Source of the DNA: UBA7887 sp964408735
GTDB lineage: Bacteria; Pseudomonadota; Alphaproteobacteria; UBA7887
NCBI GenBank assembly: GCA_964408735.1
Contig: CAYPAX010000002.1
Coordinates: 17,062-81,061, forward strand
DNA: 64,000 bases
Direction of reading: 5' to 3'
The stretch's first letter is position 1; each line of letters starts with the position of its first letter. The notes below the pieces were generated by a model, which saw nothing but the letters and a program-made list of their open reading frames with translations, searched no databases and was not told the origin of the DNA. Shown here piece by piece: positions 36,099-43,687 of this stretch. The position numbers and the translations under genes are program-made.

Positions 36099-36130
36099 GG
36101 AATGCGATCTTGTGTGCGGTGCAACAAAGG
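36099..36130 (-). ncRNA. Short structured serC leader (candidate serC RNA motif)
   Basis: From the promoter at 36137-36165, transcription should begin near 36130, leaving about 32 bases before serC. On the minus strand, positions 36127-36110 form a hairpin (TTGT/ACAA and TGC/GCA arms with a bulged C, loop ACC). Alphaproteobacterial serC genes carry a described small conserved leader called the serC motif; position and context fit it, but I could not check the covariance model. Confidence 0.4.
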
Positions 36131-36136
36131 GCGCGG

Positions 36137-36165
36137 AGCATAGGCGCGCAAAGGCTTTGCGTCAA
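36137..36165 (-). promoter_or_regulatory. Sigma-70-type promoter of the serC-serA-hisZ-purA operon
   Basis: Read on the minus strand: TTGACG (36165-36160), exactly 17 bases, then TATGCT (36142-36137). The start point near 36130 leaves a very short leader to the serC ATG at 36098. Confidence 0.72.
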
Positions 36166-36284
36166 TAACACACAGATGATGACGGAGACCTCACGAGCGT
36201 TCACGACAAGTTGCCCAGGGTGATGCGCTCCTGCGTGGTAGCTTTTTGGCTCGGCTTTACAACGAGAGCAATCGGGAGGGAGCA

Positions 36285-36863
36285 ATGACCGCAAACATCG
36301 TTAGCGGAATGGACCTCGACAAGCTCGAGGCGTTCCGGTCGGCACTTGACGACAATCCGGTGATTTTGGGGCTTGAGGCGCGTGGCGTCTGGGAGGGCCA
36401 TTCCGGGCGCAGCACCATCCACATCGGACCCTTTGAGCTGGCCGGCGAGAAGATCGACCGCGAGACCCGGCACTACACGATTCCCTACGGCGCCTGGCGT
36501 GAGGTCGAAGAGGCGATCGGTTTTGTCGGCCCGACCGACCGCGTCGAGCCCATCGAGATGGCATTGGGTGCTGTGGCCGCCTGCCTGTGCAACAGCATCG
36601 CACTCAATGCGCCGCGCAACGGCATCGATCTCGAAGGCCTCGAGATCAACGTTCACACCGATGTCGATCCGAGCGTGCTTTTCGAGGTCAAGGATCCGGA
36701 GTCCCATACCTCGTGCATGCCCAAGATCACCACCGAGGTGACGGTCAAGGGCGACATCTCGGACGAGCAGCTCGCCACCATCCAGCGGCTGGTCCATTAC
36801 TCGCCCGTGCACGGCCTGGTCGAATACGCCAACACTGTCGAAAGCCGCGTTTCGCGGGCCTGA
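36285..36863 (+). CDS. OsmC family protein
   Basis: A 192-residue OsmC/Ohr-fold protein. The first cysteine position is kept (MALGAVAACLCNSIAL), but the second, normally in a CPxS-like segment of the C-terminal helix, reads HYSPVHGLVEYAN with no cysteine. Classical OsmC and Ohr reduce organic hydroperoxides through a Cys pair, so peroxidase activity is doubtful. ATG36285 is chosen because GGGAGGGAG lies just upstream and the preceding residues in the longer frame look spurious. It is divergent from serC, followed by a strong hairpin, and therefore probably monocistronic. Confidence 0.85.
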   Translation: MTANIVSGMDLDKLEAFRSALDDNPVILGLEARGVWEGHSGRSTIHIGPFELAGEKIDRETRHYTIPYGAWREVEEAIGFVGPTDRVEPIEMALGAVAACLCNSIALNAPRNGIDLEGLEINVHTDVDPSVLFEVKDPESHTSCMPKITTEVTVKGDISDEQLATIQRLVHYSPVHGLVEYANTVESRVSRA

Positions 36864-36872
36864 GAAAAGGCT

Positions 36873-36908
36873 GACGGTCCGGCGCTTGGCGCCGGACCGT
36901 CGTCTCTC
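36873..36908 (+). terminator. Hairpin terminator after the OsmC-family gene
   Basis: A perfect 13-bp stem (GACGGTCCGGCGC at 36873-36885 with GCGCCGGACCGTC at 36889-36901) with a TTG loop, followed by GTCTCTCC. The T-tract is poor, but the stem is very stable and lies 10 bases after the stop codon. Confidence 0.7.
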
Positions 36909-36913
36909 CAGCG

Positions 36914-37210
36914 ATGTATGCCGTCTTGATCCTGTTCGGCGAGCCGGTGGACCCCGCCGCCTTCGCGCGTCATGTCGAGGAAACCCATCGGCCCTTGCTC
37001 GACGGGCTCCCCGGTGCCGAGGCCGTCGGGCTGAAATGGGTCGCCGGGAGGCTTGCCGGCGAGCTGGCCCTCCACCTCGTGATCGAAATCGGCTTTGCCA
37101 CCGAAGCGGCGTTGCAGGATAGCCTGAACTCGCCGGCCGGACAGGCCATGGCGCGGGACTACCCCAATTTCGCTTCCGGCGGCGTGACCATACTGGCCTC
37201 AGTCGGGTAG
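36914..37210 (+). CDS. EthD-like small dimeric alpha+beta barrel protein
   Basis: A 98-residue protein starting MYAVLILFGEPVDPAAFARHV, with EETHRPLLDGLPG in the middle and LNSPAGQAMARDYPNFASGG near the end. This pattern (short beta strand, HVEETH helix, then an SPxGQAMAxD helix) is that of the EthD / dimeric alpha-beta barrel group. EthD proteins are small helpers in some oxygenase pathways; the function here is unknown. No good ribosome-binding site is seen. The last 12 bases overlap the convergent cyclase B gene. Confidence 0.7.
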   Translation: MYAVLILFGEPVDPAAFARHVEETHRPLLDGLPGAEAVGLKWVAGRLAGELALHLVIEIGFATEAALQDSLNSPAGQAMARDYPNFASGGVTILASVG

Positions 37211-38926
37211 GCCGGCGGCGCTGAACCCTTCGTCAAACCGTGCCGCCATGGCAGTATCGTGGATATGCATCGGCCGCATGGTGCTGCGGCTCAGCGCCGG
37301 CTCGCCGGCCAGCAGCTCCTGCACGCATTTCTGCGCTACCTCCTGCTGCCCGGCATGCCAAAGGATCGGCACAGAGATGAGGTGGTTTCGCAACAGATCC
37401 GGGGCCTGGCGCACCAGCTTGCTGACCACCTGGGCAGCCCGCTCCGGCTCACCGACGATGAAATGGGCCAGCGCCAGCTCGCGCTGATGGCGGAAGCGGT
37501 GGGGGTCCTCCGGCGCCGCCTGGATGCCGTTTTGCAGCAGCTGCAAGCCCTCGTCCTGCTCACCCAGATGGAACTTGGCGATGCCTGTCATGGCCGTCGC
37601 CTGGGAGAAGCTCGAATTAAGCTCGAGCGAGGTTTCCGCATGCACCAGGGCGGCATCGAAATCGCCGCGCAAATCCTGATGGATCATGGCCGCGATGAGA
37701 TGGGCGAAGAAGCTCGACGGATCGACGGACAATGCCGCCTTGATGCCGGAAGACAGCTCCTCCCTCACATCCGCCGGCATGTCGAGCACGGAGAACTCGA
37801 ACATGCGATAGCGGCAAAAGATCATCATCGCCATGGCCATGGCATTATCGGGCTTGCGCGTCAGCGCCGCCTTGAGGGTTTCCGCCGCCTCGTCGTTATG
37901 GCTGTACGAACTGACGAAATAGCCAGCCGCCTTCGACAGCAATTGCGGCACCGAGAGCGCATCGTTGACCGTGTTGCGAAGCTTCTCGAAGGCCTTGGCC
38001 TTGATGCGGATGCGCACGGCCGCTGCGACGCTCATGGAGATCTCGTCCTCGAGATCGAAGACATCGTCGAGGTTGCGGTCGTAGCGGTCGGACCAGACCT
38101 GACTGCCGCCCACCCCCTCGGCAAGCGTGAACGACAGCCTGAGCCTGTCGCCGGCCGCGCGAACGCTGCCTTCGAGGCGGAAATCCGCGCCCTCGGCCAC
38201 CTCGCCAGCATGCTCGCCAATTACTGCAATCGCCGTCTGCTTGGTCAGGCCGCCGACGATGTCCTGTTGCAGGCCCTCGGCCAGGGAGGCGATCTCGTCG
38301 CCGCCGCTGATGACCTTGACGGGCGCCACGGCGACGGTGGGCAGCTCCTCGCCATCCTTCCTGGTCGGCTCACGATTGGTCCGCTTGCCCTCCCCCTCGA
38401 CACCGAACTGATAGACCGCCACGGGATCTGCGATATTCTTCAGCTCCTGCTCGCCCATGAAGGCGAACGGTCCGCCGACCTTGGCGCGCACACTGTCGAA
38501 TACCGTGCCAGAGACGTTGATGCCGCCGGGGCTTGCCATGGCTTGCAGGCGCGCCGCCACATTGACCCCGTCGCCGTAGATCGAGCCGTCTTCCTTCTCC
38601 AGGATATCGCCGAGATTGAGGCCGACCCGGAACAGCATCTTGCGGTCGTCGGGCAAGGGCTCGTTGCGCTTGGCAAGCTCCCCTTGCGCCTCGGTGGCCG
38701 ACGTCACGGCGCTGATGGCGCTTTCGAAAATCGCCAGCACCGAATCGCCCGCCATATCGACGATGCGCCCGTTATGGGCCTCGATACACTTGCGGAAGAT
38801 GCCGCGAAACTCGTCGAGGGTGGCGACCGTGGCGCGGTCGTCCTCGCGCATCAGGCGCGAATAGCCGACAGCGTCGGCCGCCAATATGGCAGCCAGACGT
38901 TCCTTCGGCTCCTTGGTCTCGGTCAT
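37199..38926 (-). CDS. Class III adenylate/guanylate cyclase with one TolB-like/TPR module (cyclase B)
   Basis: A 575-residue protein. The N-terminal cyclase domain (about 8-175) has both metal aspartates (D18 in AADAVGY, D61 in GDSVLAIF) and VNVAARL with Asn122 and Arg126. The linker KRTNREPTRKDG is polar, and no membrane helix is present, so it should be soluble, unlike its two paralogues. Residues 196-320 form one TolB-N-like unit that has lost the LPF and FADG motifs (VAVAPVKVISGG, LAEGLQQDIVGGL) but keeps FRLEGSVRAAGDRLRL; TPR-like helices fill 325-575. It lies 74 bases downstream of the DsbA/GST-kappa-like gene on the same strand and could be co-transcribed with it. Confidence 0.9.
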   Translation of the reverse strand: MTETKEPKERLAAILAADAVGYSRLMREDDRATVATLDEFRGIFRKCIEAHNGRIVDMAGDSVLAIFESAISAVTSATEAQGELAKRNEPLPDDRKMLFRVGLNLGDILEKEDGSIYGDGVNVAARLQAMASPGGINVSGTVFDSVRAKVGGPFAFMGEQELKNIADPVAVYQFGVEGEGKRTNREPTRKDGEELPTVAVAPVKVISGGDEIASLAEGLQQDIVGGLTKQTAIAVIGEHAGEVAEGADFRLEGSVRAAGDRLRLSFTLAEGVGGSQVWSDRYDRNLDDVFDLEDEISMSVAAAVRIRIKAKAFEKLRNTVNDALSVPQLLSKAAGYFVSSYSHNDEAAETLKAALTRKPDNAMAMAMMIFCRYRMFEFSVLDMPADVREELSSGIKAALSVDPSSFFAHLIAAMIHQDLRGDFDAALVHAETSLELNSSFSQATAMTGIAKFHLGEQDEGLQLLQNGIQAAPEDPHRFRHQRELALAHFIVGEPERAAQVVSKLVRQAPDLLRNHLISVPILWHAGQQEVAQKCVQELLAGEPALSRSTMRPMHIHDTAMAARFDEGFSAAGLPD

Positions 38927-39000
38927 GCGCCCCCCACGTCCCGCTTTGCGCGATTATGGCACAGCCTCAGCCATAGGCGATACGCTTCGCCAAATCGTGA

Positions 39001-39645
39001 TCAGGCGCGCTTCCGCAACCCGCTCTGTTGCAAGCGCCAGAGCATCAGATCCAGCCGGTCTTGGCCGAAGAAAGGCTCGCTGTCGAAGACCAGGGTCGGC
39101 ACGCCCCAATGGCCGGCAGCGGTGAGCGCATTCTCGTTGGCGACGAGGGCGTCGTCGCAGGCTTCGGTGGCTGCGGCCTCAAGCGCGTCCGCATCGAGGC
39201 CGGCGCGGCGCGCGGCCTCGGCCAGGTGGTCGCCTTCGTGCCAATTGTCCACATCGCCGCTCCAGATCAGGCGCGAGACCTCGTCGAGATACGGCAGGCC
39301 GCGGCCCATCTCCGTCGCCGCCACGCCGAGGCGATTGAGACGGTGGATGTAGGGCTGCTCGGCCGCGATGGCACGGGTCTGCAGGTCCATCACGACGGGA
39401 TCGGGCTTGGGCCAGCGGAAGGGAATACCAGCCTGCTCGGCGACGCGGTGCGAATCGCGCACCACGTAGGACGGCATCAGGGGATCGACGCGCTTGAAGA
39501 AGTTCGGATCGCGGATGGCGATGGGGCGCACCACGCGCACGGCCACATCGAGATCCCAGGTCTTGGTGAGCGCAACGATGCGCCCCGTCGCAAGATAGGA
39601 ATACGGGCTGCGGAAGGACCAGTAGAGCTCGACGGTCAAGGTCAT
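39001..39645 (-). CDS. DsbA-fold 2-hydroxychromene-2-carboxylate isomerase-like protein
   Basis: A 214-residue thioredoxin-fold/GST-kappa-like protein. It starts VELYWSFRSPYSYLATGRI, where Ser and Pro replace a CxxC, as in 2-hydroxychromene-2-carboxylate isomerases and GST-kappa, which use glutathione. Later GHWGVPTLVFDSEPFFGQDRLDL is the cis-Pro and C-terminal motif of the group. The substrate is unknown. Its start overlaps the thiD stop by 4 bases, so it belongs to the glmM-thiD transcript. A distant paralogue lies at 61074-61691. Confidence 0.85.
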   Translation of the reverse strand: MTLTVELYWSFRSPYSYLATGRIVALTKTWDLDVAVRVVRPIAIRDPNFFKRVDPLMPSYVVRDSHRVAEQAGIPFRWPKPDPVVMDLQTRAIAAEQPYIHRLNRLGVAATEMGRGLPYLDEVSRLIWSGDVDNWHEGDHLAEAARRAGLDADALEAAATEACDDALVANENALTAAGHWGVPTLVFDSEPFFGQDRLDLMLWRLQQSGLRKRA

Positions 39646-40442
39646 GAGGCGGCCTCCAGGGGGTGGGCGTGGTTGAGCGGCCCGTGGCCGTGGCCGAAAC
39701 CGGGCGCGCCGATGATGGCGGCACGCACATAGGCATCGGCGCGCGCCACGGCGGCGGGAAGGGGTAGCCCTTGGGCGATGCCGGCAGCGATGGCGGAGGC
39801 CAGCGTGCAGCCGGTGCCGTGGGTATGGGGCGTATCCAGGCGCGGCGCCGTGAAGCGGTGCGCGCCTGCGTCATCTACGAGCAGGTCTATGACTGTCTCG
39901 CCCGCCATGTGGCCGCCTTTCATGAGCACCGCCTTGGCCCCCATCTCGCGCAGACGCGCCGCCGCAGCGGCCATGCCGGCTTCGTCGGCGATGGTCATGC
40001 CGGTCAGCGCTTCGGCCTCCGTCACATTGGGGGTGAGCACGGTCGCCAGCGGCAACAACTCGTCGACCAGCGCCTGGTGGGCATCGTCGTCGAGCAGCTT
40101 GGCGCCACCCTTGGCGACCATCACCGGATCGACGATGACCGGCACGTCCGCGGCCAGCTCCCTGAGGCAGCGCGCCACGGTGGCGATGATGTCCGGATGA
40201 TGCAGCATGCCGGTCTTGATGGCATCGGCGCCGATATCCTCCAGCACGACGCGGATCTGCTCGGCGATGAAGCTTTCCGGCACGTCATGGATGGCGTGCA
40301 CGCCCTGGGTGTTCTGTGCGGTCAGCGCCGTCACTGCCGTGGCGGCATAGGCATCGAGCGCGGTGATGGTCTTGATGTCTGCCTGAATGCCCGCGCCACC
40401 GCCTGAATCCGACCCGGCAATGACCAGTACGCGTCCCTTCAT
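39642..40442 (-). CDS. thiD: Hydroxymethylpyrimidine/phosphomethylpyrimidine kinase
   Basis: A 266-residue ribokinase-fold enzyme that phosphorylates HMP and HMP-P for thiamine synthesis. It starts RVLVIAGSDSGGGAGIQADIKT, with VIVDPVMVAKGGAKLL, TPNVTEAEAL, and the C-terminal anion-hole/catalytic-Asp region HTHGTGCTLASAIAAG. The frame is open upstream, but ATG40442 overlaps the glmM stop (ATGA) and gives the family N-terminus. Confidence 0.94.
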   Translation of the reverse strand: MKGRVLVIAGSDSGGGAGIQADIKTITALDAYAATAVTALTAQNTQGVHAIHDVPESFIAEQIRVVLEDIGADAIKTGMLHHPDIIATVARCLRELAADVPVIVDPVMVAKGGAKLLDDDAHQALVDELLPLATVLTPNVTEAEALTGMTIADEAGMAAAAARLREMGAKAVLMKGGHMAGETVIDLLVDDAGAHRFTAPRLDTPHTHGTGCTLASAIAAGIAQGLPLPAAVARADAYVRAAIIGAPGFGHGHGPLNHAHPLEAAS

Positions 40443-41785
40443 CGATTCGCCTCCGTAATCGCTGCTGCAACCTGGGCCACGGCCGCCGCGACCTTGGCCT
40501 CGTCCTCGCCTTCCGCCATCACGCGCGCCTTGGGCTCGGTGCCGGACAGGCGCACCACCAGCCGGCCATTGCCGGCGAGAGAAGATTCCGCTGCCTGCAC
40601 GGCGTCGGCAACGGTGCTGCTTTCGAGCACCGGCGCGCCGGCGCAAGCCAGACTTTGCGTGATTTGCGGCAGCGGCTCGAAACGGTGCGCCGCCGCGCTC
40701 GCTGGAGCATCGGCATCCTTGAGCACCGCCAGTGCCTGCAGCGCCGCGACCAGGCCGTCGCCGGTGGTCGCGTGATCGGTCAGGATCAGATGCCCAGACT
40801 GCTCGCCGCCGAAATTGTAGCCATTGGCGCGCATATGCTCGACGACATAGCGATCGCCGACCTGGGTGCGCGCCAAGTGCAGGCCCTCTGCCTCCAGGTG
40901 CCGTTCGAGGCCGAGATTGGACATCAAGGTCGCCACCACGCCGCCGCCTTGCAGGGCACCGCGGCCATGCAGATGACCCGCGATGAGGGCCAAAAGCTGA
41001 TCGCCGTCAATGGTCCTGCCGGCCTCGTCGCACATGGCCAAACGGTCGGCGTCGCCATCGAGGGCGATGCCGAGATCGGCGCCGCATTCGACCACGCGGG
41101 CGCACATCGCTTGCGGCGATGTCGAGCCGCAGTCGCGGTTGATATTGAAGCCGTCCGGCTCGGCGCCGAGCGTCTCCACCTCGGCACCCAGTTCCCACAA
41201 GACCGTGGGCGCGACCCGATAGGCGGCGCCATTGGCGCAGTCGAGCACGACCTTGAGGCCGTCCAGCGTCATGCCCTTGGGGAAGCTCTGCTTGGCGAAT
41301 TCAATATAGCGGCCCGGCGCATCGTCCAGGCGGCGCGCACGGCCGAGATCGGCGGGTGCCGCCAGCGCCTCGGCCGAGCCGTTCTCCATGCGCGCCTCGA
41401 TCTCAGCCTCCGTGGCATCGGAGAGCTTGTAGCCGTCGGGCCCGAAGAGCTTGATGCCGTTGTCGTGGAAAGGATTGTGCGAGGCCGAGATCATGACACC
41501 GAGATCGGCGCGCAAAGAGCGCGTAAGCATGCCGATGGCGGGCGTCGGCAGGGGCCCGACCAGGATCACGTTCATGCCCATGGAGACGAAGCCCGAGGTC
41601 AGGGCCGGCTCGATCATATAGCCCGAAAGCCGCGTGTCCTTGCCGATCACCACGCTGTGGCGGTGCTCGCCGCGGGTGAAGACCTGGCCTGCCGCCATGC
41701 CGAGCCTGAGCGCGGTGGCCGCGGTCATGGGCTCGGTATTGGCGCGGCCGCGGACGCCGTCAGTGCCGAAAAGCTTGCGTGTCAT
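40439..41785 (-). CDS. glmM: Phosphoglucosamine mutase
   Basis: A 448-residue alpha-D-phosphohexomutase making glucosamine-1-phosphate for peptidoglycan and LPS precursors. It starts TRKLFGTDGVRGRAN, carries the phosphoserine loop ISASHNPFHDNGIKLFG, the metal loop DGDADR (ALDGDADRLAMCD), the sugar loop GGEQSGHLI, and the phosphate loop RLSGTEPKARVM. ATG41785 (MTRK) is preferred over an upstream start that adds 12 odd residues. In related genomes glmM directly follows folP and ftsH; here they are 20 kb away. Confidence 0.96.
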   Translation of the reverse strand: MTRKLFGTDGVRGRANTEPMTAATALRLGMAAGQVFTRGEHRHSVVIGKDTRLSGYMIEPALTSGFVSMGMNVILVGPLPTPAIGMLTRSLRADLGVMISASHNPFHDNGIKLFGPDGYKLSDATEAEIEARMENGSAEALAAPADLGRARRLDDAPGRYIEFAKQSFPKGMTLDGLKVVLDCANGAAYRVAPTVLWELGAEVETLGAEPDGFNINRDCGSTSPQAMCARVVECGADLGIALDGDADRLAMCDEAGRTIDGDQLLALIAGHLHGRGALQGGGVVATLMSNLGLERHLEAEGLHLARTQVGDRYVVEHMRANGYNFGGEQSGHLILTDHATTGDGLVAALQALAVLKDADAPASAAAHRFEPLPQITQSLACAGAPVLESSTVADAVQAAESSLAGNGRLVVRLSGTEPKARVMAEGEDEAKVAAAVAQVAAAITEANR

Positions 41786-41891
41786 GGACCCGACATACTC
41801 CCTAGTCCTCGCCCCGCGCAAGGCCCCTTTCCCTATGCCCGAGTCTGACGCACACTGCGCCCGATGAAGAGAGCATCTGTGGGAGGAGAAT

Positions 41892-42629
41892 ATGGCGATT
41901 GCGGACTACAAGACGGCGCTGGTGACGGGCGCCTCGGCGGGTATCGGCGAGGCCACCGTGCGTGCGCTCGTGGCCAAGGGGCTCGCAGTGACGGCCGTGG
42001 CGCGGCGGGCGGAGCGCCTGGAAGCCCTGGCTGCGGAAACAGGCTGCACACCGCTCGCCCTCGACCTGACCGACACCAGGGCCCTCAACGCCGCATTGCG
42101 CGGGCTGGAGGTCGACGTGCTGGTCAACAATGCCGGCCTGGGCCGCGGCATGGCGAGCTTTCTCGAGGCCAGTGCCGAGGATATCGACCTTACCATCGAG
42201 ACCAACGTCACCGCCTTCCTGCACGTCATTCATGCCGTGGCACCCAACATGGTGGCGCGCAAGACCGGCCATATCGTCAATATCGGCTCGATCGCCGGGC
42301 TCTACCCGTTGCAATCGCCGATCTACGGCGCCTCGAAGGGCGCGGTGCGGCTGGCCTCGCAGAATTTGCGCATCGACCTTGAAGGCACCGGCGTGCGCAT
42401 GACCGAGATCTGCCCGGGCCGCGTCGTTACCGAGTTCCTGGTCCAGGCCTCGGGCGAGGAAGCGGCGCGCCAAACCTATGGCCAGTTCAACGAGCTGCAG
42501 CCGGTGGATATTGCCGACGCCATCGTCTATGCCGTGGATGCGCCGTGGCGGGTCAACGTCTCGACCATCGAGATCGTGCCCACCGAGCAGATCATTGGCG
42601 GTATCCACACCACGCGCGTCGAACGCTGA
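41892..42629 (+). CDS. SDR family NAD(P)-dependent oxidoreductase (YdfG-like)
   Basis: A 245-residue classical short-chain dehydrogenase with an intact active site: TGASAGIGEA for the cofactor, NNAGLG, the Ser in NIGSIAG, and Y-G-A-S-K (IYGASKGA). It resembles the YdfG group (hydroxy-acid/serine dehydrogenases), with IEIVPTEQ at the C-terminus. This sets it apart from the three SDRs at 51.4, 59.0 and 59.7 kb, which lack the catalytic Tyr. GGAGGAGA lies just upstream of the ATG. The DUF1330 and GST genes follow at 21 and 5 bases. Confidence 0.93.
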   Translation: MAIADYKTALVTGASAGIGEATVRALVAKGLAVTAVARRAERLEALAAETGCTPLALDLTDTRALNAALRGLEVDVLVNNAGLGRGMASFLEASAEDIDLTIETNVTAFLHVIHAVAPNMVARKTGHIVNIGSIAGLYPLQSPIYGASKGAVRLASQNLRIDLEGTGVRMTEICPGRVVTEFLVQASGEEAARQTYGQFNELQPVDIADAIVYAVDAPWRVNVSTIEIVPTEQIIGGIHTTRVER

Positions 42630-42650
42630 CAACAAAAGAGGGAGAGAGAC

Positions 42651-42956
42651 ATGTCCGTATACATGATTGCCCATGCCACCGTGAACGATCCGGAAGCCTA
42701 CAAGCCCTATCTCGAGGCAGCGCCCGCCTTCGTGAAGAAGTATGGCGGCGAGTACCTGGTGCGTGGCGGCAAGGTCTTGGCGCAGCGCGGCGAGTGGGAT
42801 CCGAAGCGCCTGCTGATTTTCCGCTTTCCCAGCCACCAGGCGATCGAGGATTTCATGGCCGATCCCGACTACCAGCCCTGGAAGGCGCTGCGCGAGCGCG
42901 TGACCACGCCGCACAGCATGCTGATCATCGAAGGCGTCAAGGACGGCGAGGTATAG
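42651..42956 (+). CDS. DUF1330 domain-containing protein
   Basis: A 101-residue dimeric alpha-beta barrel type protein with the DUF1330 pattern: MIAHATVNDPEAYKPYLEAA, GGEYLVRGGKV, and the C-terminal FRFPSHQAIEDFMADPDYQP. No reaction is established for the family. A strong GAGGGAGAGAG precedes the ATG. It is in the SDR-DUF1330-GST unit, which suggests an accessory role in small-molecule metabolism. Confidence 0.85.
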   Translation: MSVYMIAHATVNDPEAYKPYLEAAPAFVKKYGGEYLVRGGKVLAQRGEWDPKRLLIFRFPSHQAIEDFMADPDYQPWKALRERVTTPHSMLIIEGVKDGEV

Positions 42957-42961
42957 GCGCC

Positions 42962-43684
42962 ATGATAGATCTGCATTACTGGCCGACGCCGAACGGCAAG
43001 AAGGTCACCATCCTGCTCGAGGAATGCGGCATGCCGTACAACATCGTGCCCTGCCATATCGGCCGCGGCGACCAGTTTGAGGACGCGTTCCTGGCGATCT
43101 CGCCGAACAACCGCATGCCGGCCATGGTCGACCACGAGCCGGCGGACGGCGGCGAGCCGATCGCCCTGTTCGAGTCCGCCGCCATCATGATGTACATCGC
43201 CGAGAAGGCGGGGAAGTTCTATCCGCAAGGCTTGCGCGCACGCTACGAGGTCGATCAGTGGCTGATGTGGCAGATGGCGAACCAGGGCCCGAAGACCGGC
43301 GAGCGCGGCCACTTCAATCGCCTCGGCGAGGACTATGGCGACCAGACCTACGCCCTGACCCGCTTCACCAACGAGGTCAACCGGCTTTATGGCGTGCTAA
43401 ACATTCGCCTCTACGACCGGCCCTACATCGCCGGTGACGAATACACCATCGCCGACATGATCTGCTACCCCTGGACCGTGGCCTGGAAGATGCAGGACCA
43501 GGACCTCGACGAGTTCAAATATTTCAAACGCTGGTGGGAGGAGATGTCGGCACGGCCCGCCGTGCAGCGCGGCCTCGCCGTGGGCAAGGACATGGGCGAA
43601 GACCCGGCAACCCTGTCCGACGAGGAGAAAGCCCGCCGCCGCGCCCTGATGTACAACCAGCGCGCTCGCCCGGCGCCTGTGTAG
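42962..43684 (+). CDS. Glutathione S-transferase (YfcG/nu-class-like)
   Basis: A 240-residue GST. The N-terminal thioredoxin domain has LHYWPTPNGKKVTILLEE, with the TPNGKK stretch typical of YfcG/Ure2-like disulfide-bond reductases, SPNNRMPAMVD around the cis-Pro and the SNAIL equivalent ALFESAAIMMYIAEK. The helical domain ends with YTIADMICYPW. These GSTs act with glutathione as disulfide reductases. The frame is open upstream, but ATG42962, 5 bases after the DUF1330 stop, is the natural start. Confidence 0.9.
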   Translation: MIDLHYWPTPNGKKVTILLEECGMPYNIVPCHIGRGDQFEDAFLAISPNNRMPAMVDHEPADGGEPIALFESAAIMMYIAEKAGKFYPQGLRARYEVDQWLMWQMANQGPKTGERGHFNRLGEDYGDQTYALTRFTNEVNRLYGVLNIRLYDRPYIAGDEYTIADMICYPWTVAWKMQDQDLDEFKYFKRWWEEMSARPAVQRGLAVGKDMGEDPATLSDEEKARRRALMYNQRARPAPV

Positions 43685-43687
43685 GCC

